Below are positions 8,781 to 17,618 of a stretch of DNA of 64,000 bases, one piece after another (within the stretch, counting starts at the first letter, position 1; each line of letters begins with the position of its first letter). A program made the translations under genes and the position numbers. Location of the stretch: the NCBI GenBank assembly GCA_963696665.1, contig CAVOLE010000034.1, positions 54,692 to 118,691 of the forward strand. The letters run 5' to 3'. Source of the DNA: Roseiarcus sp963696665. Its GTDB lineage: Bacteria; Pseudomonadota; Alphaproteobacteria; Rhizobiales; Beijerinckiaceae. The notes below the pieces were generated by a model, which saw only the letters and a list, made by a program, of their open reading frames with translations, had not been told where the DNA came from and searched no databases.

Positions 8781-9965
8781 ATGGTTCACGCGACTGCCGT
8801 TGAGGGGCTTAAGGGTGGACGGTTGCGCGTCGGCATGGTCGGCGGCGGCCGCAACGCCTTCATCGGCGCGGTTCATCGCATGGCCATGCGGCTCGACGAT
8901 CTGATCGAGCTGAAAGCCGGCGCGCTGTCATCGGACGCCGAAAACGCGCGCGCGTCAGGCGCCGACCTTGGGCTCGCACCCGAACGGAGCTACGCGGACC
9001 ATCGCGAAATGGCGGCTCGCGAGGCCGCGCGCCCGGACGGCGTCGAGGCCGTCGTCATCGTCACCCCGAACCATCTGCACTTCCCTGTCGCGAAGGTCTT
9101 CCTCGAGGCGGGAATCGACGTCATCTGCGACAAGCCGCTGTCGACGACGCTCGCCGAAGCGTCGGAACTGGTCGAACTCACGCGCGCGAAGGGGCTCATT
9201 TTTGCGGTGACCCTCAATAACACCGGCTATCCGATGGTGCGCCAGGCGCGCGAGATGATTGAAGCTGGCGAAATCGGCGACATCCGGGTCGTCCATGCGG
9301 CGTATGTCCAGGATTGGCTGACCATGCCCATCGACGCCGACGGACAGAAACAGGCGGAATGGCGAACCGATCCTGGCCGCGCGGGCGCCTCCGCATGTCT
9401 TGCCGACATCGGGGTCCACGCGCATAGTCTGGCGCTGTTCGTGACCGGACTCGAACTCGACGCCGTCTCGGCGGACCTCGCGACATTCGTGCCGGGCCGC
9501 AGACTCGACGACAACGCCCACGTGCTCATGCGCTTTCAGGGCGGAGCGCGCGGCGTGCTCGCCGCGAGCCAGGTCGCGGTCGGCAATCTCAATAATCTCA
9601 GTCTCAAGGTTTACGGTTCGCGCGCCGGGCTCGAATGGGCGGGCGAGGAGCCAGAAACGCTCCTCTTCACGCCTTATGGCGAGCCCTCGCGGATCTTAAG
9701 GCGCGGCGGTCCGGGAAACACGCCGCTCGCCGTCGAAGGCTCGCGCATGCCGGGCGGCCATCCCGAAGGTTATGTCGAAGGCTTCGCCAACCTCTATCGC
9801 GGCGCGGCGGAACTGATTTCGGCTCGCCGTGCCGGGCGCACACCCGAAAGAACTGCGAAACTCACGCCGAACGTGCTGGACGGCGCGCGGGGCGTTGCGT
9901 TTATTGAAGCGGCGGTCAGGTCCAGCCAGAAGGATGGCGCGTGGACATCCGCCCGCTTCGGTTGA
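8781..9965 (+). CDS. Gfo/Idh/MocA-family oxidoreductase
   Basis: A 394-residue oxidoreductase, the third of this family in the locus. The N-terminal Rossmann loop reads VGMVGGGRNAFIG; TPNHLHFPVA and ICDKPLSTTL carry the dinucleotide contact and the [E/D]KP lysine motif. DIGVHAHSLALFVTG contains the conserved active-site histidine. It begins five bases after the isomerase stop, so both are co-transcribed with the ABC importer that follows. Isomerase plus Gfo/Idh pairs are typical of inositol and keto-sugar degradation loci; the actual substrate is not determined by sequence. Confidence 0.86.
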   Translation: MVHATAVEGLKGGRLRVGMVGGGRNAFIGAVHRMAMRLDDLIELKAGALSSDAENARASGADLGLAPERSYADHREMAAREAARPDGVEAVVIVTPNHLHFPVAKVFLEAGIDVICDKPLSTTLAEASELVELTRAKGLIFAVTLNNTGYPMVRQAREMIEAGEIGDIRVVHAAYVQDWLTMPIDADGQKQAEWRTDPGRAGASACLADIGVHAHSLALFVTGLELDAVSADLATFVPGRRLDDNAHVLMRFQGGARGVLAASQVAVGNLNNLSLKVYGSRAGLEWAGEEPETLLFTPYGEPSRILRRGGPGNTPLAVEGSRMPGGHPEGYVEGFANLYRGAAELISARRAGRTPERTAKLTPNVLDGARGVAFIEAAVRSSQKDGAWTSARFG

Positions 9966-10019
9966 GCGGATCGACCGAATGCGCTACACCGTCTTACTCA
10001 TGTTGAATGGGAGGAAACA

Positions 10020-11033
10020 ATGAAGCTGACTTGGATTTTAGGCGGCGCCTCACTCGCCGCGCTGGCGACGGTAGGCGGAGCGCACGCGGCGGATAAATAT
10101 GTCGTCGGCGTCTCCAATACGCTGATCGGCAACGGCTGGCGCGAAGAGATGATCTGCTCGATCAAGGCGGAAGCGGAAGCGTCAGGCAAGGTCTCGAAGG
10201 TCATCGTCGCCAACCGCAATGGCGGTCCGTCGGAGCAGATCGCGGACATACGCAATCTCATTTCGGCTGGCGCGAACATCATCATCATCAACCCCTCCGA
10301 TCGCGAAGCGCTGAACCCTGTCATCAAGCAGGCGGCGGACAAGGGCATCGTCGTGGTCGCGGTCGACCAGGCGGTTTCCGCGCCGCAGGCCTATGTTCTG
10401 ACCAACGATCAAGTCGAATACGCCAAGCTCGGCGCCAAATGGCTGTTCGACAAACTTGGCGGCAAGGGCTCGGTCGTCGAGATGCGCGGCATCGACGGGG
10501 TTCCCGCCGACGCGGATCGCCATGAGGGCTTCATGGAGGTGCTCAAGAGCTATCCCGACATCAAGGTCACGCCGGTGTTCACGGGCTGGGCGCTCGACAA
10601 GACCGCGCAAGCGACCAAGGATCTCCTGGCCTCCGGCAAGCCGATCGATGGCGTCTGGACGTCGGGGATCGATTCGACGGTCGTCACGGCTTACCAAACC
10701 GCCGGCAAACCCTACGTGCCGGTGGTCGGCGCGGACAACAACGGGTTCATCGGCCAGCTCATCGACCTGAAAGACAAGGGACTGTCTGGCGCCGCGGTCA
10801 GCAACCCGCCCGCCGTCGGCGCCGCCGGGCTTAGTCTTGCGCTCGACGTCCTGGCCAAGAAGGATGAACCCCACCTGGTCAAGATCACGCCCTCGGTCTG
10901 GGACAATGGCGAGGGCATCGACAAGCTCAAGGCCGCGTACAATCCGAAGCTCGACCCGTATTTCAGCGTCGCCACGGTGCCCCCGTATACGCACTATACG
11001 CCTGAGCAGCTGATCGCTTGCAAAGGTCCTTGA
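10020..11033 (+). CDS. ABC transporter substrate-binding protein, sugar type
   Basis: A 337-residue periplasmic binding protein of the RbsB/type 1 family. A signal peptide covers residues 1-23 (hydrophobic ILGGASLAALATVGG, cut after AHA). The mature part has the two-lobed pattern with NRNGGPSEQIADIRNLISAG, NPSDREALNPVIKQA and VVAVDQAV, typical of sugar-binding proteins. It starts with GGGAGGAAACA as ribosome site. A strong terminator hairpin directly follows, so the binding protein is expected to be made in excess over the membrane parts, a common arrangement. The ligand is not obvious; the neighbouring enzymes suggest a polyol or sugar derivative. Confidence 0.9.
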   Translation: MKLTWILGGASLAALATVGGAHAADKYVVGVSNTLIGNGWREEMICSIKAEAEASGKVSKVIVANRNGGPSEQIADIRNLISAGANIIIINPSDREALNPVIKQAADKGIVVVAVDQAVSAPQAYVLTNDQVEYAKLGAKWLFDKLGGKGSVVEMRGIDGVPADADRHEGFMEVLKSYPDIKVTPVFTGWALDKTAQATKDLLASGKPIDGVWTSGIDSTVVTAYQTAGKPYVPVVGADNNGFIGQLIDLKDKGLSGAAVSNPPAVGAAGLSLALDVLAKKDEPHLVKITPSVWDNGEGIDKLKAAYNPKLDPYFSVATVPPYTHYTPEQLIACKGP

Positions 11034-11059
11034 TCTTAAGCTGAATAGCCGATTGTGAC

Positions 11060-11088
11060 GCCGGCGGCGCGAGCCGCCGGCCTTTTTT
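11060..11088 (+). terminator. Intrinsic terminator/attenuator after the binding-protein gene
   Basis: A perfect nine-base-pair GC stem (GCCGGCGGC at 11060-11068, GCCGCCGGC at 11073-11081) with a GCGA loop is followed by a run of six T (11083-11088). It lies between the binding-protein gene and the ATPase gene of the same importer, so partial termination would adjust the ratio of periplasmic to membrane components. Confidence 0.88.
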
Positions 11089-11100
11089 GGACAAGGCCGG

Positions 11101-12600
11101 ATGAACGACGCTCCGCCGCTTCTTCACATTCGCGGCGTCGCGAAGACCTTCGGAGCGGTGAGGGCGCTGCGTTCAGCGGAGCTGGAGGTAAGGCGCGGCG
11201 AAGCGCATGCGCTCATGGGCGCGAACGGCGCGGGCAAGAGCACGCTGGTCAAGATCATCACCGGCGTGTTTCCGGCGGATCAAGGCGAAATGATTCTCGC
11301 GGGGCAGCCGGTGGCCTTTCGATCGCCAGCTGAAGCGCGCCGAGCCGGCATCGTCTCGGTCTATCAAGATCCCGCGATCGTTCCCGACTTGACGGTGGCG
11401 CAAAACATGCGCCTCGCGCGCGTGTCCCTCGACAAGGTCAAGGCGGCGATGCGCGACCTCGGCGTCGAGCGCGTCGATCTTAAGACCGTGGCGCGCCATG
11501 TCGATTTCGCCGTGTTGCGGCTGATCGACCTTGCCCGCGCGCTAGCTTCCGACCCGCACATTCTGATGCTGGACGAGATCACCGCCGCGCTGCCCGCGGA
11601 TCTCTCGGAGCGCGTGTTCAAGGTCGTGCGCGATTTCCGAGAGCGCGGCGCGAGCGTCATTTTCATTTCGCACCGCATGGCCGAGATCGCCATGCTCTGC
11701 GACCGTGCGACGGTGCTGCGCGATGGGGTCACCGTCGGCGTGACGCCGACCAAGGGCGGTGAAGAGACGATCGTCAACCTGATGCTAGGCTCGGACGTGG
11801 CCAGGGCGACAGCGGCCCCGGCCGTGCGGGCCCCCCGTCCGGTGGCGGCGCGTGAGACCCCGGCGCTTGAAGTGGAGGGCTTGAGCTATGGACATACGCT
11901 CCACGACGTCTCGTTCCGGGTCGATCGCGGCGAAGTGCTCGGCGTCGCGGCCTTGGAAGGGCAAGGCCAGGAAGAGCTCTTCGATTGCATTGCCGGCGTA
12001 CGGCGAGCCGACGCTGGAGAGGTGCGAGCCGAGGGGCGCGCGCTCAAACTGAGGCATCCGGCGGACGCGATCCGCGCCGGACTCGTCCTCGTCCCGGCCA
12101 ATCGGCTGGTGTCGCTTTTGCCGCAACGGTCGGTGCAGGAAAACGTGGCGCTGGCCGCCTTTGGCCGATTGCGCAGCTGGGGCCCCATTCCGATGGGCGA
12201 GGAGAGACGCCGGGTCGACGCGGCGGTGCGAAAGCTCCAGATCGACACCCGAGCCGCCGCGGAAGTGAGGCGCCTGAGCGGCGGCAATATGCAGAAGGTC
12301 GTCATCGCGCGCTGGATTGCGGCGGGGTTCAAGACCCTGCTCTGCTTCGACCCGACGCGCGGCATCGACATCGGCACCAAGCAGCAGATCTATTCGCTCA
12401 TGCGCGAGATCGCCGATCAGGGCTTGTCTGTCCTCCTGTTCACGTCCGAACTGCCGGAGATTCGTCTGGCCTGCGATCGCGCGATCGTCTTGTTCGCGGG
12501 AAAAATCTCTGCGGAAATGCCCGCCGAGGAAGCCGATGAAGCGCGCCTTTTGAGGGCCGCGCATGGCCTCACGGGCGCCGAGAGCGCCGCAGTCGCATGA
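11101..12600 (+). CDS. ABC sugar importer ATPase, two nucleotide-binding domains
   Basis: A 499-residue fused ATPase of the RbsA/MglA/XylG type. The first domain has Walker A GANGAGKST (40-48), a Q-loop region VSVYQDP, Walker B ILMLDEITAAL and the H-loop FISHRMAEI, but the usual LSxxQ signature is replaced by VDFAVLRLIDLARAL. The second domain has a degenerate Walker A (ALEGQGQEEL), as is normal for this group, with an intact signature LSGGN (392-396) and DPTRGIDIG. Its stop overlaps the start of the permease by ATGA. It energises import by the two permeases that follow. Confidence 0.92.
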   Translation: MNDAPPLLHIRGVAKTFGAVRALRSAELEVRRGEAHALMGANGAGKSTLVKIITGVFPADQGEMILAGQPVAFRSPAEARRAGIVSVYQDPAIVPDLTVAQNMRLARVSLDKVKAAMRDLGVERVDLKTVARHVDFAVLRLIDLARALASDPHILMLDEITAALPADLSERVFKVVRDFRERGASVIFISHRMAEIAMLCDRATVLRDGVTVGVTPTKGGEETIVNLMLGSDVARATAAPAVRAPRPVAARETPALEVEGLSYGHTLHDVSFRVDRGEVLGVAALEGQGQEELFDCIAGVRRADAGEVRAEGRALKLRHPADAIRAGLVLVPANRLVSLLPQRSVQENVALAAFGRLRSWGPIPMGEERRRVDAAVRKLQIDTRAAAEVRRLSGGNMQKVVIARWIAAGFKTLLCFDPTRGIDIGTKQQIYSLMREIADQGLSVLLFTSELPEIRLACDRAIVLFAGKISAEMPAEEADEARLLRAAHGLTGAESAAVA

Positions 12601-13583
12601 CTGACGCCGCGCTTCGAGACGGCGGTTTTTCTTTGCGGACGCTGATGCGCTTCGGCCGGCTTCTCGGCATGCCGCTCCTGCTCGTCGCGGCGATGGCCGC
12701 GACAGTCGCGATCCATCCTGATTTTGGCTCGTTTGAGATCCAGTCCTTGGCGCTCGGCGCTCTGCCGCTCGCGCTTGCCGCCGCCGCCCAGGCGATCGTC
12801 GTCATCAGCGGCGGCATCGACCTCTCGATCGGCTCGATGATCGCGGTGTCGAACGTCCTCTCCGCGAGCTTGATGCAGCACGCTACGTTCGGCCAGTCGC
12901 TCGCCCTCTCCATCCTCGTCTTGGTCGCTGGAGCCGGCCAGGGATTGCTGAATGGCCTCGTCGTCGCCTTCTCCCGCATTCCCGACGTTGTCGCGACGCT
13001 GACCACTGGATTCATTTGGGGCGGCGTGGCGTTGCTCATCCTCGAACGTCCCGGGGGAGGCGCGCCGGCCGCCTATCTCAACATCGCGGCAGGCGCGGAC
13101 TTCTGGCCGTGGCTGCCAAACGCGCTTGTCGTGCTGGTTGTCGCGGTCGCGCTCATCTGGCTGCCGATCAAGCTCAGCCGTATCGGATTGCTCATCTATG
13201 CCGCCGGCAGCGATCCGGTCGCCGCGTTCAGGAGCGGCGTCGACGTCATGAGAGCGCGCACGATCGCTTATGTCGTCAGCGGCATAGCCTGCGCGGTCGG
13301 CGGCATGGCGCTGACCATGACAACGGGAATCGGCGCTCCCTTGGCGGGCGCCTACTACACGCTGAGCAGCGTCGCGGCAATTGTGATCGGCGGCGTCAGC
13401 CTTGCGGGCGGCCGAGGAGGAATGGTCGGGCCCGTCATTGCGGCGATTTTGCTGACGCTTGCGCCGATGGACCTGGTCTTCCTCGGCATCGACCCGAACT
13501 ACGGCCAGGTCATCCAGGGTACGCTGATCGTGCTGGTGGTGATGATCGCCGGCGCCTTCACCTATCTCAATGAGCGCAAATGA
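12597..13583 (+). CDS. ABC sugar importer permease 1 (RbsC/AraH type)
   Basis: A 328-residue multi-spanning permease of the branched-chain-amino-acid/ribose permease superfamily. Seen: the conserved VVISGGIDLSIGSMIAV segment after the second hydrophobic helix, VIGGVSLAGGRGGMVGPVI near the C-terminus, and about eight to ten hydrophobic segments. It overlaps the ATPase gene by four bases and its own stop overlaps the ATG of the second permease, so the set is translationally coupled. The pair of different permeases probably forms a heterodimer. Confidence 0.9.
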   Translation: MTDAALRDGGFSLRTLMRFGRLLGMPLLLVAAMAATVAIHPDFGSFEIQSLALGALPLALAAAAQAIVVISGGIDLSIGSMIAVSNVLSASLMQHATFGQSLALSILVLVAGAGQGLLNGLVVAFSRIPDVVATLTTGFIWGGVALLILERPGGGAPAAYLNIAAGADFWPWLPNALVVLVVAVALIWLPIKLSRIGLLIYAAGSDPVAAFRSGVDVMRARTIAYVVSGIACAVGGMALTMTTGIGAPLAGAYYTLSSVAAIVIGGVSLAGGRGGMVGPVIAAILLTLAPMDLVFLGIDPNYGQVIQGTLIVLVVMIAGAFTYLNERK

Positions 13584-14525
13584 GCGCGGTCCTCGAGTTT
13601 CCTTCGCGCGCGAACCATCTATGCGCTCATCCTGCTGCTTCTCGCTTTCGTGGTCGGAGTCGAGCTCGTGAGGCCTGGCACGGTCACGCCGCTCTGGGCC
13701 TCGAATACGCTTCTGTTCGCCGCGCCCCTCGCGATCATGGGCGGCGGACAGACCATGGTGATGCTGACGGGCGGGATCGACCTCTCGGTCGCGAGCGTGG
13801 CGACCGGAGCGGCTTATCTGCTGGCGACCAACGCGTCTTCTTCTGGCTCGGCGGCTGCGATCGGCCTCGCGCTTCTCGTGGGCCTCATTGTCGGCGTCAT
13901 CAACGGGATCGGGGTCGCGCTCTTGCGCGTGCAGCCGCTGGTCATGACGCTCGGCACCGGCCTCATGACGGGCGGGGCGCTCATCGTCTACAGCCAGCAT
14001 ATGATGGCGAGCCAGCCGCATGTGCCCGAAATCATCCAGACGCTTGGCGCAGGAAAACTCTTCGGATTGGCGCCGATCAACCTGTTCCTGTGGGTCATCA
14101 TCGCCGCGCTGATTCTGTTCGGCCTGCAACGGACGGGGTTCGGCCGTCTTCTCTATGCGGTCGGCGACAATCGCGAGGCGTGTCATCTTGCGGGCGTCAG
14201 GGTCTGGCGGATCCTGTTCGCCAACTATCTCATATGCGCGATTCTCGCGGCGATCGCCGGGCTCGTCATAGTGGGCGGGACGAATGCGGCCGATCTCAGC
14301 CTCGCCGACAGCTACTTGCTGCCCTCGGTTGCCTGCGTGGTCATCGGCGGCACCTCCATCTTCGGCGGGCGCGGCGGCTATTCGGGGACCATAGTCGGCG
14401 CGCTGATCCTGACCGTTCTCACCGGTCTCCTCACGCTGCTCGATGTCTCCGAGCCGATCAAGCAGATCCTTTACGGAGCGATCATCCTTTCGCTTGCGGC
14501 GGCTTATGCCCGCCTGACGGAATGA
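13580..14525 (+). CDS. ABC sugar importer permease 2, frameshifted near the start as given
   Basis: The ATG at 13580 overlaps the previous stop (ATGA), as expected for a coupled permease, but its frame reads MSAVLEFPSRANHL and leaves the family. The next frame supplies the missing first membrane helix TIYALILLLLAFVVGVELV, with no start codon before the GTG at 13650. Dropping one base in the CGCGCGCGAACC stretch (13605-13616) joins them into a 314-residue permease. Later motifs are VMLTGGIDLSVASVATG and VVIGGTSIFGGRGGYSG. If the break is real, translation from GTG 13650 would lack helix one. Its last 44 bases overlap the convergent esterase gene. Confidence 0.82.
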
Positions 14526-16047
14526 CGCGCCATTCGGGCGTCCGCTGGGCTTTCCGGCGTTCGGCCACGACGCTTTCGAGGAAGGCGTGCTGCGCGCGCC
14601 CCTCCTCTGGGGCGGCCGCCGCTGATGCGTCGAGCGCCATCACCGGCGCCTCGGCGCCGCGATGGGATGGCCAGGACGGCAGGCCCGAACCGTTCGGGTC
14701 TCCGGTCTTGATGAAGTTGACCCAGTAGCTCGACGCGAGCTGGGCGAGCTTGAGATCGCCGTCGACGATCCGCCAGGGCACGGCGCCGAGATTGTCGAAC
14801 ACATAGGGAATCTCGCCGGAATGGAAGGCGCCCGCGGTTTCGCTGTCGCGCTCGCCGAACCACCCTTGCGGAGTGAGCGGCGCGCGGTCGAACCGGAAGC
14901 GGAAAATATCGGCGCGGCCGGTTCGCCTCTGCGCCTCGATCCACGCCCATGTCGGATGATTGATGATAAGGTCGCCGCCGAGGGCGCGCGCCGATGCGCC
15001 GTCGCGCTCCGGCGAGCCAGCCGGGTAGAGCGCCAGCGCTTCGCCTGCGCGCTCGCCGAAAAGACCGCCGACCAGATCAGCGAAGGGACGCTCCCTGTCA
15101 CGGCCAAGCGGGAAATTGAAGCCCTCGTCCTTGTTCCAGCCCGCCATCAGCGGGATATCGCTTTGCTCGCCCGCGGCGAAGATGTCGGCGGGCGGACGCG
15201 GCAGAAACCAGCCGTCAACAATCGGACGGAAGCCGAGCGCGGGCGCCGCGGCGAGGATCTTTTCGCCAGGCACGGCGCGCAATTCGGCGAGCGTCCTTGC
15301 GCCGACCTTGTGCATGAGGTCGAGGCCGGCCGCCTCGGCCTCGGCAAGCGCCGGCGGCGCGCGCAGCGGCGACGCAAAGAAAGCGCCGCTCTGGCCGATC
15401 GCGCGCGCGAACAGACCCTTGGCGAGCGGCGAGGCCATCAGCGCGCTCACCAATTCCGAGCCGGCCAATTCGCCAGCTATCGTGATCCGATCGGGATCGC
15501 CGCCGAAGGTCGCGATATTGCGCTTGACCCATTCGAGCGCGGCGACGAGATCGAGCAACCCATAGTTTCCGGAGGCGCCGCGTTCGGATTCGGCGGTGAG
15601 TTCAGGGTGAGCGAGAAAGCCCATCACGTTCAGCCGGTGATTGAGCGTCACGACGAGGACGCCGCGCGCGGCGAGGCGCGCGCCATCGTAGCGCGGCTCG
15701 GCGCCGGAGCCGACCGAAGAGCCGCCACCATGAATCCAGACCATCGCGGGCAGGCGCGCTCCGTCTCCCGGCGCGGCGGGCGTCCAGATGTTGAGGGTGA
15801 GGCAATCCTCGGAGATTCCGGGGACGGTCGGGTCGATGTCGTCGAACAGGACGCCCTGCAACGCGTTCATGCCGAAGGCATGGGCCGGACGCACGCCCGT
15901 CCAGGGCCGCGGCGGCTCGGGCGGGCGCCAGCGCAAAGGCCCAAGCGGCGGCGCCGCATAGGGAACGCCTTTGTAGACGCGAACGCCGCTCGCATCCGCC
16001 TCTGGGATTGCGAGCGCGCCGCTCTCGATGGTGAGATTCGTGGCCAT
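14482..16047 (-). CDS. Type-B carboxylesterase homologue lacking the nucleophile serine
   Basis: A 521-residue member of the carboxylesterase type B family. The fold is complete: PPLGPLRWRPPEPP, EDCLTLNIWTP (80-90), the oxyanion loop VWIHGGGSSVGSG (103-115), and the C-terminal AGAFHSGEIPYVF around the catalytic histidine. The nucleophile elbow, normally GESAG, reads G192-E-L194-A-G: the serine is leucine, coded TTG at 15466-15468, one base from TCG. As given it should not hydrolyse esters. The gene begins one base overlapping the enolase stop (TGATG), and ends overlapping the convergent permease gene. Whether it is a pseudoenzyme or a recent loss cannot be told from one sequence. Confidence 0.85.
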   Translation of the reverse strand: MATNLTIESGALAIPEADASGVRVYKGVPYAAPPLGPLRWRPPEPPRPWTGVRPAHAFGMNALQGVLFDDIDPTVPGISEDCLTLNIWTPAAPGDGARLPAMVWIHGGGSSVGSGAEPRYDGARLAARGVLVVTLNHRLNVMGFLAHPELTAESERGASGNYGLLDLVAALEWVKRNIATFGGDPDRITIAGELAGSELVSALMASPLAKGLFARAIGQSGAFFASPLRAPPALAEAEAAGLDLMHKVGARTLAELRAVPGEKILAAAPALGFRPIVDGWFLPRPPADIFAAGEQSDIPLMAGWNKDEGFNFPLGRDRERPFADLVGGLFGERAGEALALYPAGSPERDGASARALGGDLIINHPTWAWIEAQRRTGRADIFRFRFDRAPLTPQGWFGERDSETAGAFHSGEIPYVFDNLGAVPWRIVDGDLKLAQLASSYWVNFIKTGDPNGSGLPSWPSHRGAEAPVMALDASAAAAPEEGRAQHAFLESVVAERRKAQRTPEWRVIPSGGHKPPQAKG

Positions 16048-17444
16048 CAGGCGCCGCGGCCCCTGGAGCCGCGCTCGTTGACCGCGGCGGCGCGGTCCAA
16101 AGGGCGTCCGGGAGGACGCCCGTCTTTCGACGGGCTAGCGCCCGCGCCTACATCGCCCTGCCGGCGCATCGGCATTTCGTCGAGCCCAGCGAAGCGCGCC
16201 TTCGAACCGAGCTTTTCCTCGATGCGCAGTGCCTCGTTCCACTTCGCCATCCGCTCGGAGCGCGCGAACGAGCCGACTTTGAGCTGTCCCGCGCCCCAGC
16301 CAATCGCAAGATGAACGATCGACGTATCCTCGGTCTCTCCCGAGCGCGCCGAGACGATCGTGCCGAAGCCCAGTCGCCGTCCTTCGTCGCAAGCGGCTTT
16401 CGCTTCGCTGACCGTGCCCGCCTGGTTGACCTTGATCAGCGCGGCGTTGACGCTGCGCCGACGCGCCGCCTCTGCGACCCGGCTCGCGCTGGTGACGAGG
16501 TAGTCGTCGCCGATCACCTGAATGCGGTCACCGACCGCGGCGGTGAATTGCTCAAACCCCTTGTCATCGTCCTCGGCGAACGGGTCTTCGATCGAGAGGA
16601 TCGGGTATCGGTCGCACCAGCGAAGCAGCATCTCGGCCAGTGCGTCGCGGTCAAGTTCACGCTGTTCGAGACCCAAGCGATAGCGGCCGGAATGACCGAA
16701 TTCCGACGCCGCGACGTCAAGCGAAAGGCTCACGTCCTCGCCTGGAACAAGGCCGGCGCGCTCGATTGAGCGCATCAGCGTTTCGAGCGCCTCCTCGTTG
16801 CTGGAGAACGCCGGCCACCAGCCGCCTTCATCCGCCACGCCCTGGAGTGAGCCGCGCTCGGCCATGATCGCGCCTGCCGCGCGGTAGACCTCCGCCGTGA
16901 CTTCGAACGCCTCGGCGAAGGTCTTGGCGCGCGGCGCCATCACCATAAAGTCCTGGATGTCGGTTCGCCGTCCCGCATGGGCGCCGCCGCCGAAGATCTG
17001 GATCTCCGGCAGCGGAATGATCGCCGGCTTGTCGCCGAGACAATAAAGCCAGAGCGGGAGACGGCGGCTCGCCGCCGCAGCATGAAGAACGCCAAGCGAA
17101 ACGGCCGTCAGCGCGTTTCCGCCGAGCCTCGCCTTGTTCGGCGTACCGTCGAGGGCGACGAGCTTCGCGTCGATGGAGGCTTGATCGAACGCGTCGAGGC
17201 CAATGAGAGCCGGTGCGATTTCTGCAGCGATCCCATGCAGCGCGTCCTGCACGTCAAACCCGCTGAAGCGCTTTCCGCCATCGCGCTTGTCGATCGCCTC
17301 GCGACTGCCGCGTGAGGCCCCGGCAGGCGCGATGCCTCGACCCACCGCGCCGTCGCTCAACACGATTTCCGCTTCGACCGTCGGTCGCCCGCGCGAGTCC
17401 CAGATGCGCCGCGCGACAAGCGACTGGATGACCGGTTCACTCAT
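16047..17444 (-). CDS. Divergent enolase paralogue (enolase superfamily dehydratase)
   Basis: A 465-residue enolase-family protein. Family landmarks: WDSRGRPTVEAEI, ADEGGWWPAF (E206), LDVAASEF (D243), SIEDPFAEDD (E286), IGDDYLVTS (D313), LIKVNQAG (K338) and GQLKVGS (K389). It departs from true enolases at two active-site positions: the residue matching yeast E168 is D165 (IQDF) and that matching H373 is A366 (VSARSGETED). It also has a basic tail of about 38 residues containing a palindromic element. It sits in an operon with an APH-type kinase, an SDR and an esterase homologue, not with glycolytic genes. I infer a catabolic dehydratase on a phosphorylated sugar acid, although ordinary 2-phosphoglycerate dehydration is not excluded. 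Confidence 0.87.
   Translation of the reverse strand: MSEPVIQSLVARRIWDSRGRPTVEAEIVLSDGAVGRGIAPAGASRGSREAIDKRDGGKRFSGFDVQDALHGIAAEIAPALIGLDAFDQASIDAKLVALDGTPNKARLGGNALTAVSLGVLHAAAASRRLPLWLYCLGDKPAIIPLPEIQIFGGGAHAGRRTDIQDFMVMAPRAKTFAEAFEVTAEVYRAAGAIMAERGSLQGVADEGGWWPAFSSNEEALETLMRSIERAGLVPGEDVSLSLDVAASEFGHSGRYRLGLEQRELDRDALAEMLLRWCDRYPILSIEDPFAEDDDKGFEQFTAAVGDRIQVIGDDYLVTSASRVAEAARRRSVNAALIKVNQAGTVSEAKAACDEGRRLGFGTIVSARSGETEDTSIVHLAIGWGAGQLKVGSFARSERMAKWNEALRIEEKLGSKARFAGLDEMPMRRQGDVGAGASPSKDGRPPGRPLDRAAAVNERGSRGRGA
16102..16132. repeat. Palindromic hairpin element inside the enolase 3' end
   Basis: GGGCGTCC (16102-16109) pairs with GGACGCCC (16114-16121) around GGGA, and the overlapping GCCCGTC/GACGGGC pair (about 16119-16133) forms an alternative hairpin. 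The element is inside the open frame of the enolase paralogue and codes part of its extra C-terminal tail (SKDGRPPGRPLDRAA). It looks like a small inserted palindromic repeat rather than a terminator, since no T run follows. Confidence 0.5.
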
Positions 17445-17451
17445 CGCAGTC

Positions 17452-17579
17452 CCCCCTCGTCCTGAGGAGCCCGCGAAGTGGGCGTCTCGAAGGACGATCC
17501 AGTTCGGGCTGGCGGGTGTGATCCTCTGGACCATCCTTCGAGACGCGATGCTGCGCATCGCTCCTCAGGATGAGGAGGT
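17452..17579. repeat. Dispersed palindromic repeat, copy 1
   Basis: A ~128-base imperfect palindrome. The left arm has CCTCGTCCTGAGGAGC and GCGTCTCGAAGGACGATCCA; the right arm has the reverse complement TGGACCATCCTTCGAGACGC and GCTCCTCAGGATGAGGAGG. The same design recurs at 60588-60712. Repeats of this consensus are widespread in intergenic regions of Hyphomicrobiales. It sits inside an apparent operon between the kinase and the enolase paralogue and would fold strongly in the transcript. Confidence 0.85.
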
Positions 17580-17618
17580 GGTTTGCGCCGGGATAAACGA
17601 CCGCTTGGGAGTTACTGC

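Noticed and set aside
12417..14186. A 589-codon open frame on the minus strand opposite the ABC transporter genes
   Set aside because: It is the antisense of intact permease and ATPase genes; its product is a low-complexity R/D/E/H-rich chain with no domain, as expected from high GC third positions.
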